Of a DNA stretch of 64,000 nucleotides, positions 39,001-51,000 are shown one piece after another. The translations under genes and the position numbers were made by a program. The notes beneath the pieces are model-generated. The model worked only from the letters and a program-made list of their open reading frames with translations. It did not search any database and had not been told where the DNA came from. This DNA comes from Brienomyrus brachyistius (Eukaryota > Chordata > Actinopteri > Osteoglossiformes > Mormyridae): assembly GCF_023856365.1 (NCBI RefSeq), contig NC_064533.1, positions 35,574,118 to 35,638,117 on the forward strand. The letters run 5' to 3'. Numbering within the stretch: position 1 is the stretch's first letter; every line of letters starts with the position of its first letter.

Positions 39001-42000
39001 CCGAACTCCCTGCTAGACAGTCATTACCAAGGACCGGATTGGGAAGCACTGCAGTAGAGTAAGGATCAACGCGAATACCTGTGATGGTGTAGCTACGCTC
39101 CTCAGGCGAGATGGTACTCCGGATGGGCTGGTGGCTGCTAGTGCTGGACGTGGCCTCAACAAGGTATCCAGAGATGGGCTCTGTCTTTGAGCGCCAGGTG
39201 AGGGTGATGGAGGTGTCCTTTACGGTCAAAACCCGCACACGGCGGGGGGGGCTGATGTCTGCACAGTTAAGGAAGCATTAAAAACCAGAGAGTCGAAAGC
39301 TAAGAAGGAGGACATATGTATATTTTATCTGTTTTCATAATGAAATGTGTGATGTTAGAACTCTACTGCTTGTACATGGACCCTAAACCATCAATCATTC
39401 ACTAGCACAGTATTATGGGATTAATTCATTTTTTTAGGTTTTGCTCCTAAGATATTTAGAAGCTAAATCCAAATAAATGTGCTTGTTCCATACTGAAGAT
39501 CATGTCAACTGCAATAACAGCAACAGCAGCAGCAGCAACAACAACAATAATAATACATTTTGAAAATCATAAATTAATTTTGTTATTCATATTGGTCTGT
39601 GGTTTTGTTTTTCTGATGGACGCTTACTTACTCTCCAGGGTGGTGACCTCACTTTGAGCAGGACGGCTGGTTAGACTGTTTTTAAGGGAGTACACCTGCA
39701 CCTCATACACTGTGGAGACCTACACATGCACAGGAATGAGAACATTAATAGGACAAACTGAGCGAATTTAAGGCAAAGACCACAAATGATCCCATGGGGA
39801 TATAAAACTCCCAGGGCATTAGGAATGACAGCTATCATGAACATCATGGAAACAATGGTGAACTCAGTACTGCTTCAGTATTAACACATCGCAGTTTCCC
39901 AGTCCGGTCCTCGGGAACCCACAGACAGTCCACGTTTTTGCTCCCTCCCAGCAAACTGTCTGGCAGGGAGCTGAGAGGAAGCAAAAATGTGAAATGCCTG
40001 TCGCATTTCCCGGGCTGGGAAACACTTATACAGGGTAGAGAGAAGTGGGCATACCATGAGTCCAGGCACCATGACTTGGGTCTGATCAGGAGCCAGATTG
40101 ATTTCCCTGGTAGGACCGCTCTTGTTCTTTGGGTTAATAACCACGCGATAGCCAGTGAGTCGAATGTTGGGGGGCTGCCACACTAAGGTGAAAAATGTCG
40201 GCCCCACTTGGGAGAACTCCAGGTTGGTGGGAGCAGGAACAGCTACAGAAAGAGCAATGGAACAGTTAAAATGGAAGGAACAGCTCTGGTTCTCTCAGTC
40301 CTCAACCATGCATGCAGGTAATTAATCAGCCATAAGAATGGTTCAAGGTGCACCTGTAGCCTGCCGGCTGACCAGAGCGGGGCTGCGGTTCTGGCCGTGC
40401 AGGGCGATGACCTTCACCGTGTACTCCGTCCCAGGAAGCAGACCACGCAGCACTGCTGTCTCGTCCTCGGCGCGGGGCGCGGGATGCAGTTCACGCTCAC
40501 CTACCTCGGAGCAGGAGTAAAGGACCCTATACGATGTGACCTCACTCTCGGGACTTTCCCAAGAGATTTTCATGGACGTGGAGTCCACGTCAGAGAAGGT
40601 CAGGTCCCTGGGGCTGTCCACAGCTGTAAATCGCAGTGTTGGTTTAAGTAGTCTTTCCTCTCTGGCTCGAAAAAAAAACTAGAACTGAATGCAAAACTGC
40701 ACGATCGACATGGTACCACTGCCAGTTCACTCACAGGTCTGCACATCGGTCCCCACGTTGGTCTCCACCAGGGGCGTGCCCACTCCATTTTGTCCCAAAG
40801 TATACACACGCACCTCATACATAACTTCGGGCATCAGGCCTGAGATAGTTATCTCTGTTTGATCTGCAACATCAACCAGTCAGAGATAGATTCAGTAGCT
40901 TAGATAAATGTGCTGGTACTGGACAGCACAAGGACTAGACTGACAATCCCTGTTGTCGTAACATGAACTTTGGAGTAGCTCCACAATTTAAAAAAATACA
41001 GAGCACAAAATACGCAGGGCCAAGCTGAATACATCACACAACAGAATCCTTATCCCTTATCAAGGCTCCATGAATGAGACGGGGCCAGCTGTGTAGCAGG
41101 GAAGATACGTGGCCATTCATAGTCATGCCGCATGCTTACCAGGGGGAACCTCACGAACGAACGAGTCCCGGCCGTCTTTGGCAGTTCCAGTAATGCGATA
41201 GCCAGTGATAGGGCCCTGCGCCGGCGTCCAGCGCACTGTGATGCTGTTGTCCTGCGCATCGGTTACCGGCTCCCCAGAACCAAAGCCCGTGTCTACAGAG
41301 AGACAGCCATTCTTCTGTTTACACCTTCTTTAAACAGTACTTGACAATGTCAAAGCTGTTAGGAAATCAGGATAACAGAAAGACAAAACAGTACTACAAA
41401 TTTCCTAAGGGATAACAATTATCCATTTCCATACTGCTTACCCAGTACAGGGCCGCAAATCATTCACAGATCAATCAAATCATTAATATCCAAATTACCA
41501 AACTGAAATCGTGTTCAGTTTTCTTGAAGGGACAGAGATAAAGAGGAAAAAATGTGATGCTGTACTTGTCCTGTGCCTGATGTATATGGGCTTGCTGGAT
41601 GCGGGGCTGTCCCCCCTTCCTGTCACTGCGTACACGGTGATGGTGTAATCGGTTCCAGGCCGCAGGTTCTGAATAGTGGCGGTGGAGTCGGTACCAGGGA
41701 CGGTGAACTCCTTAGGGACGCTATTGCTCCCTGTGTTAAACAGGGTGACATTAGCAGATGCGGCAGACCTGCCAGCTGCTAGCAGATTGACTGGGTGGTA
41801 AAGAGCAGGTCCGTCTCACCTGACTCCCCGTGGGTGATCCTGTAGTACCTGACCGTGACTTGGGGGGCATTCCAACGAATGGTGAGGCTGGTGGGGCTGG
41901 CTGATGTCACTTCCAGGTCAGTAGGTGAGTCGGAAACTGTGGGGTGAGGGTACAATCACTGCACTAAGGTGAACGAAGCCTCGAGGAAGCATTTTTTGGT

Positions 42001-45000
42001 TCCAAATGTGTAAAAATATAAGTTAAAGATGATTTAGCGGAAATGGTCAAGACTGAGAGCAGGAGCGTGAGGAGAAAGAGAGTCATACTGGTAGCCTGGC
42101 GACCCGTGAGAGGTAGACTCTCCCGGTTGTGGCTGACGGCATAGATGTTGACGATGTACTCCGTTTCGGGGACCAGGCCCGTCAGTGTGAAGTGGTTCCG
42201 GGTGGGCGGCAATCTCTCCTCCTTGGCACGGCCACCGGTAGCCATTTGATAGCGGATGCGGTAGCCAGTGAGGACAGCGCGGGGCGCCAGCCAGTGGACG
42301 GTGAAAGAGTTGGTGTAAACTTCAGAGAAGTCCAGGCCGGTGGGGGAGTCCACAGCTAAAGGGGGGGTGGGTTAGAGATACACTTTTATATGACCGCTGC
42401 CACACAGCTGCCGCTGATGGACTTGACTCTTGCCATATGCTGCAGACTGACCTGTTTTCATGGTGCCTCTGAGGGGGGCGCTCTCTCGCTCCTCGTATAT
42501 GGCCACCACGTTCACCAGGTACTCAGTATTAGGCAGCAGGTCTGTACAGAGATGGCTAAGCGTTAGTCTTTCACCAGGGAGTCAACATTCACAAACCAAA
42601 AAGGTTGATACAGATTCGTCCTTATTCGGTATCTAGACTTGTTAAGAGGACATAACATTAAATGAGGAGCAGAGCATGCAGTTTGGTATCTGCTATCGAA
42701 AAGCCCGTACTGCTTAGGATGATCCTGCTGCTATCCCCACGCACACTGCGTTCCGTTATGTCGTCGTAGTTGGTGGTGGGGTAGTAGCGGACAATAAAGC
42801 GGGTACGTCCACTGGGTCCAGGGAAGGTTGGGATTGTCCAGGACACCTCAGCGGTGTCAGGGCCCACATTCCCGAAATGGAGGTCTGTGGGTGCAGGAAC
42901 AGCTGTGGCAAAGGAAGAAGGAAGGAACAGTGGAGTGATATAAAGCCGGAATTCCATCCACATAATGTACACCAAAATATTAAAGAACATGCCACCTGAA
43001 TTAGCAATTAGTTTTATTATTGTCTCATTGTCCTATAACATTTTAAATGTTGAAAATAAAGGGTTTTACTACAAAAAGACAACACAAGTGCTTTCCAATA
43101 ATGATTACGGAACATAAGCCTATTAAATCTAGGAACAAATTGAAAACATGTGAGCTTGAAACAGGCTCCCTCTTGTCTCCACACTGCAGCCAGGCCCAGG
43201 TATGGGTCCTAGGGTCTCAAAGCGTACAGTACTGACACCTAAAGCTTCATGAATTTCTCCCGCACATCAGGGAAAGTGAACAATCACAACCTGTGTTCAG
43301 ATGATCAGACGTCTGCAAGGTGGACTTAGGTGCTAAGTCAGACTGGCTCACTGGGAGCCAGGTCGTAACATTCAGCATGTGATGAATGCAGAATTCAGCT
43401 TTATTGTGCATGCAACTAACCACCACATAAGCCAGTCTGTTCAAAGTAAGTCATAAGTAGAATGACCCAACCAATAAAACTTGACAAACTGACTGAAGTA
43501 AACCTAAGTTTTGTACATGAGCAAACAGGAAACAAAGCAGGCTTCATTTTTTTTGTTGAGTATTAGTTAAGCCCAAAGCACTTTAGAAGTATTCAAAAAA
43601 GAGGAATGTCACTATACTCCTGCTGCCCCAGACAAGGGTGAAGGAGCACATTCACCGGTATGCTGTCTGAGCGTGGTGGGCTTTCTCTGTCCACCCTCTG
43701 TGATGGTGGTGATGCTGATGTCATAGTGGATGCCAGGCTCCAGTCTGTACATTGTGTAATAGCCTGTCGTGGGCTTTGCGATATCCTCAAAAAGGGGGAT
43801 CGTCTCCCCAGCCGCCACTACTACGATGCGGTATCCGGTGACGGCGGTGGAGTTAAGCGGACTCCACGTCAGGCCGACTGTCGTGTCGGTGACATCGACA
43901 AAGCTGAGGTCAGTTAGCTGGGGCACAGCCAGCGGGGTTAGCAGGTGAGTGGGTCATACACCAGACACAAGACGCAGAAGCTGTGATGATCGCAGATCAC
44001 ACAAGCCCAACAGACAGTCATACTACTGAATTGTTGCCATCGTAAAACAATTACAATTTCAACCGGGTCAATGCATCAAGACATTAGAATTACATAAAAA
44101 TGTTAACAACAGACAGGACTTATAATTAACAACAGATGGACCAGGGTTCTTTGATTCTTGATTTTTTTCGGCCAGTCAGAACACTGAGGTGCAGAAGGCC
44201 TCCGGGTTATTGCATTGCAAGCCTTGACACAAGGGTATCTCCCACACAGCATGTGAGCAAGTCAGTGCAAAGTTACAATTATAGCTTTTAACACAAACAA
44301 GAATTAAGACGGAGAGAAAGAGTTACACTGTGTTAATTTAGCTTCTGGAAATGGTCAGCGATGGGATCGTCAGGGCTCTGCACTACACACATAACGTGCC
44401 CGTTTGAAAATGACTGGGAGGATACCGGCAATGTTAGGTCATTAAGTGGCCAGATTCAGTATAATCCTAATTAATCTTGTGCTGAAAACAAAGGCCTTAA
44501 ACATATAACATGCTTTCACGTTTAATATCAAGACATTTTAGGATTTTATCATACTCTAATAGACACAGAACGGAAACTAATGAGAATCAAAAGAAATCTC
44601 AGAGGAAAAAGGATAACTGAACTGTACTGGATTTCTGGCTGCCTTAGTGGACAGCTGTTGGGTTAGGGTTAGGCTTAGGGTTAACATCAGAGCTTAATCT
44701 GAGCCAGAGCTCAGCTCCAGGATCTCTGGTTGAGAGAAGTCTGAACTCTGCCACCTCAAATGCTACACCCGACTGAGGAAACTTAAGATGAATTTGGAAA
44801 AGTACATTCAGAAAATGGGTTGTGTTGTATGATTTTTTTGACATACAACTGCATAAATTACAATGTTTGATTTGCTTATCTGACTTTTCATTTGAATGGG
44901 AACGTATTCAGAAAAATTGCCTTTTTTGGCCACTAAAACAGATGAATTTTCCTTCTTGACGATTAAACTCATCTAATCTAATTCCTTCAGTTTGTTGTAT

Positions 45001-48000
45001 CTAATAGGTGTCGATGGACAATACTGCATCGTTGTTACGTGTTTAAGTAATTAACAGCTCATTATCATTGTTAAAGACTGACTTGTGTGTGAAATGTCAC
45101 TCAAAGCCAGTGTGCTCCCTCTTCTTACTTAATGATAATTGTAGTAAGTCCCTGTGGTCTTTATGAGCTGCGGCACATCAGAACATACAAATTTAGTACT
45201 AGATAACACAAAGGATTAGTACCTGGCTAGGACTCACCTTGGCTGACTGTGGTGGACTGGATAGCACAGAGGGTTAGCACCTGGCTAGGACTCACCTTGG
45301 TTGACTATGGTGGGTTGAATAGCACAGAGGGTTAGCACCTGGCTAGGACTCACCTTGGCTGACTGTGGTGGACTGGATAGCACAGAGGGTTAGCACCTGG
45401 CTAGGACTCACCCTGGTTGACTATGGTGGAGACGGGAACACTCTCCTTGTCCTCTTTGATCGTGAAGACGCTGACGTTGTACTGAACGCCGGGGCTTAGG
45501 TGTTCCAAGGTGGTGGTGGTTGGGTCTGGCCTCACAAATTCCTCCAGAGAATTCCCATGCTGTCCTTCAGTCGGGCTGCAGGTTACTCGGTATCCTGTGA
45601 TGTCTAAGAAGATGGAAAGTGGATATTGGGCAAGGAAAGGAGAGAAAGGAGAGGTAATAAAGTCTTAAAATAGTTATATTGAAACAGCAAAGCAAGTCAA
45701 GTATAAATTGGCATGACAGATATGCTGAATTATGATCGATTGCTTATATTTTATTGATACACGATTGCTCATATAATATTCAAGCACAGCATCCCATATT
45801 CTAGCGAAGATTACAAAGTCTCAGAATATACCTTGTGTTTCAGATTTACTCCAGGAGACAATGAGCTCATTTGGATGGGGGCTGAAACGTACATTCAGAT
45901 TCCTGGGGGGAGATGGGTCTTGGGGTAGAAAGAGAAGAATACAATGGGTAAAACCACCTAGCAGTCTTTGCTCATTAGTGATCTACACTACATGAGGTAT
46001 TATGGTGCTATACACAGAACTTAATTTCAAAAAGCATCATACTGTAGATATTCCTCTAAAATCGGTCTTCCAAAGCCCAACCATTACTGGAGCTTTTGTC
46101 ATCATCTCTTACTTGTGACGACACGGTGTGTGACAGGAGTCCCACGGTCCCTTCCATTAATGACAGGCTGGACACTGTAGGTATACTCTATCCCAGGGGT
46201 CAGGCCTGAGATGTAGATGCTGCCAGACTCAGAGGTCACTTCCCTGGGGGCCTCGCCACCCTGACTGGGCCTCACTGACAGCTGAGGTGAATGCACGTTT
46301 GAGAGGAACTCTTAAAGACAGCCAGCGACCATTAAAATGATGGTGAGATTCTCGCGTGATTTTACCTTGTAGGCTACTTTGGGCACAGGGGTCCAAGTGA
46401 CGATGATGGACGTGTCTGTGACATCAGTGCTGAAGTGAGGAACATTTCCCATGGAATGAGCTGTGCAGGGGAAGGAGCAATCACATGACACAGTGTCATA
46501 GTATCTGGTAGTGTACGGGGAAGGAGAGGATTCTGGGTGACAGATCCAGGCTGCAGAGAGACTCACTGGTGGTAAAGACGCCAGTGGTGTCTTCACTGAA
46601 GAGGTTGTCCTTTTCAGTCCGCAGGGTAACCGTGTACATCGCGCTGGGCCGCAGGTTCAGCAGCGTGTACTGGGACAGATGGGCTGGGAGGTTGTGCTGC
46701 CTGACAGGCGAGTCGCCTTCACTGACCATCAGGCGATAACCTGTGATTCTGGACCTGGGGACCACCCATAAGATCACGGCGCTGTCCTCGGTGACGTTGG
46801 TGAAGCGCACGTGTGTCGGGGGTTCTGGCACTGTGGAGACATAGAAAAGCCATCTGATCAGGCTTATGGCGTCTTGGAACAGAAGGAGGGAGCTGACCAA
46901 CGTTCTTGCTACAGAAATTATCCATCCATCAGTCCGTACATCCATCTTCTAACCACTTACCCTGGGTAGGGTTGTGGGGGCACTGGATCCTATCCTCAGT
47001 AGCATAGGTACACCCAGGATAGGACACCAGTATACAGGTCACATATACACACACAATCATACATTATGTTTCAATTTAGTTCAATTTATGAAGTCAGTTT
47101 AGAGATGCCAGACCCCATGTCTTTGGACTGCTGGACAAAACTGGAGGACACAAAGGAAACCTGCAGAACACGTTTGCGGAGAGGCTGCAGGTATAATGTC
47201 AAATTGTAATTACTAACATGTAGACTGGTCTCCAACCAGTGGCTTGCTCTCCACACCAGCCTTGACAGCGTAGACGTGGAACCGGTATGTGGTGCCAGGT
47301 TGGAGGTGGGTAACCTCAGCGAAGGTGTTCTGATTTATGGGCAAATTAAGATCCCTCGGTGGGGTGACATCGGACTCCAGGGGTCTCACGTTCACCCGAT
47401 AACCGGACACTTCACTAGATGGCGCTGTCCAGAAGATTACGAGCCTTGTGGCAGAGACGGAGTAAAATTGCATGTTGGTTGGGGGTTGGACGTCCTCTGA
47501 GGGATGAAAACACAGAGATTTTTCACAGCTCACACATAACAATAACAGTGATAATGACAATCAATACTCTTATTGCTACCCGAGGGGAAAATTCTCTTTA
47601 CACCTCCCCCCGCTAGCTCTCAGTATGCAAGCCACCTGTTGCAGCCCCCAGGGAGCTGGGGAATAAGGGCCTTGATCAAGGACCCACAGACGTGGTGAGA
47701 CCGAGCTCAAACTGGTGACCTTTTGATCACAGGCACAGAGGCTGTGTCCATTCTAGCGGCTTTAGCTAGTCATAAGAGCATGCCCAGCTTGATAGGCTGG
47801 CCACACCAGTATGACCAATTGGTGACCCACCCAGCTTAGCTGGTGCATAAGCTGTCTTTTAGCAGATCATTACAGCAGGGATCTTGAAATGCTGATGTCT
47901 GTATTGGTTTATCGTGGATAAAATACAAATATAAATATGTAGTCAGTGACCACTGATCAAGAGACTAAGCTTGAAACAGTGATAACACATGGCTACAGTT

Positions 48001-51000
48001 CATTATACTCTTTACTTATTAATAAACCTGCAGTTTACATTCGAACAATATATTTAGAAGTCATGATGGCGAGTCTGTGTTGCAACTGAATTTGTGTTTT
48101 ATTGAGTTCAGCTGCACTGTAGCTGAATTTGGCTCTTCTGCGATATTGGACATAATTCATGAACACAGTGCCTCTTCACAGACGTGCGCGAGGCCGCTGT
48201 ACTATCGCTGCCACCGTTTCCTTATTCTTGGAGCTTTTTTGTCTTCTGTGTTGGAAATATTTCCTCCGAGAATAAGAGAAATGCTTCTCTTTTTCCAAGA
48301 ATTTAAAAAGGTATTTTGTTTATTTCTTACATGTCTCTGCTCCTTCATCCAATTTCCCGTAAAAATAACACTGGGAGTCCCAAGCCATGATACTACATAC
48401 CTAGTACAGCTTCTCCAGTGGTATTGACCTGTACAAAGACTGGGCTGCTCTCCAGGTTTTCCTCCACAGCATAGATGCTGACGTTGTACTGTGACCCGGG
48501 TCGCAAGTCACTCAGTGTCACGAAGGTGCTCGTGTTGGGGAGAATGAGCTCTGTGCTGCTGCCCTCCGTCGATGGCGTATAGATCACGCGGTACCCTGTG
48601 CCGAAATGTGCACACGCCCATGTTAGTGAGGCGAATCTACAAGTAAACAAACAAACAAGTGCAGTGTTTTCACAGAAGCACTTGCCTGTAATGGGAGCCA
48701 GTGGTTTAGTCCACCGGATCACAACGGAGGTGTCATCCACATTGTCCACCACATGGTTAGTCGGAGCATCTGGGGCTGTTGAGGAAAACAGGTCTGATAG
48801 CTTCTGTACAACAATCTTTCTCAAATAAACAAAAAAACAGGGAAAAATATGTCAACGATGTTCCAGGTTCTGGCTGGAAGATGACCAGCAAATGTTCTGG
48901 AAGACGGTTATGTAACCCTGATCGGAAGCACCTGGAAAGCCTGACTTGTTTTCACCCTGATCTGCAGAACCAGGCGGATAGGAACCAACCTGTGGTCTGG
49001 GATGTGGTTAAGATGACCACTGGCTCTTTGACGGTGGAGACCTCGTACACGTTCACTGTGTACTTGCGGCCAGGGAGCAGGTCACTGAGGCTGACTGACG
49101 TAGCCGTGTGGGGCAGCTCTGGGATAAAGAACACACACAAAATCAGGAATGTCTGACGTCCTGGCGCAAAACACCCAGCAGCACAGGCGGTCTCAGAACT
49201 CACTACAATCCGTATCTCATTTCTTTTAGCGTGAACTTTCTTAGGCTTTGAACTCATTAATGGTCTTAGCACTAAAAAGCACCATACAGACATGTAAACA
49301 ATGAAGCACATGATCCTTAAAAGTTAGTTAGGGTGCAGAAAGGTACAGAAAGCCTAGGAAAAAGTCATTTTTACTTTCTGTTATTGGTCACGTACACCTC
49401 ACATTACAAACATTTAGAACTGGAATAAAAAATGTTTCACCTTTTGCCAGGAGAGGGCAGCGCATGAACGTTTAGCAATACAGTTACTCACCTAACACTT
49501 GGGTCTGTGCCCCCTCCTCGCTCAACTCGTACTCCACCCGGAATCCCGATACCGTGTCCGAGGCGGACACCCAGGAAATGACGAAGCTGCTGGATGTGAT
49601 CTCTGTCACCGACTCCGAAATGTTCACCATCGGCGGGAACTGAGTGTTCTCACCCGCTGTGTTCCCCCCTGTGGAACCAGAGCGCAATGTCCAGTTTACC
49701 AACTCATAAAGTACAACCGAATATAGTAAAGCAGCAGTCAAATCATGAGGACACTGGGCATGTCCCACAGCGAGGGGAGAAGCACAGTCCAATACTCACG
49801 GATGCTATGGGTGGTGAAGTCAAAGTAGGTGACCTCACGGCGGCCTAAGCGGGTGATGCTGATCAGCTGGCCCTCATACACAACGTTTGGCCTGAGTCCG
49901 GCAATTGTGTAAGAGTTGAGGTGACCGGGGATATTTACCTCTTTCCATGCTGTCCTGGTGTTTTTCTGTTGGGGAAAGGAGGACAGCAGTCAGTATAGAA
50001 GTGAATGCACTTAAAACCACAATTTTCACAGGTGGGTACATGGAAACTTCTATATATGATAAAAAGGCATGCTAAGATCTGGGAGGGATTTCTTTGCTTA
50101 TCCACTAGTGGAGTGTTTCCCAGTCCGCTCCTTGTGAATCCACAGACAGTGCACTACTTTAGGGAGCTGAGAGGGAGCAAAAATGTGGACTGTCTGACAG
50201 GGGGCTGGAAGGGAGCAAAAATTTGGCCCATTGTAGGTCCTTGAGGAGCGGACTGGGAAACATTGCACTAGGGTATATCGCAACCTCATATCCTTTTCTG
50301 TTACCCCGCCCCCAAGACCATGTCCAGAACAATGAACAGAAAGATGGAGAGATGGAAAGCCCTTTACATCCAAACACTGCCCTTTATCCCAGAGCACAAA
50401 GACGAACAGCTCTAACTAAAGAACAGAATGACACCCTGTTGTTCTTAAATGTTCATATCTGTGCCCATCAAAAACAGTTTAAGTACAGTTCAGCCTTTGA
50501 ACAGAAGTCAAGGACTTCAGCCTGTCTGATTCTGTCTGAGGTGAAAACTGGGCAGAAGGACAAAGTTCTGTGTTTCGTGATTGAACATGCTGTCCTGACT
50601 GTTTTCTGCTCTTTGTACAAATGTACCAATACATGTTTGCATTGACACTGTTACATTACACAATTACTCAGAAAATGCTGACCTGTCTCCATCGGAGGAT
50701 GTAGTGGATGATATGAGTGGATGGAGGGGTGTTCCACTGGATGGGGTGGGAGTCGGGCTGGCTTCCCGACTCTGTGATGATCACCTGGACGGGGCGATGG
50801 CTGCCTAGAGGGGGAACACAGCCGCACGTTTGTTTTCTGAAATCCATCTGTGCTCAGGCAGGTTCCAAATGTCCACAAATGACCGTGTAAATGTGTAGCA
50901 GCCATTACAGAAATCCAGTCCAGAGAACATTAGCAGTATCCCAGTCTTCGCTGGAGAGGCCAGCTTTGAAATACACTGCACCAAGTCGCAGTAGAAGCTG

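Noticed and set aside
44659..44682. Telomere-like GGTTAGGG segment
   Set aside because: Only two or three imperfect hexamers; too short to support an interstitial telomere.
45225..45425. Possible CRISPR-like regular repeat array
   Set aside because: A contiguous 58-bp tandem duplication without unique spacers, in a vertebrate gene.
47218..47496. III-4 and III-5 as single exons taken for recent intron loss
   Set aside because: EDB still falls at exon 25 and EDA at exon 33, as in human FN1, so this layout is ancestral and not unusual.
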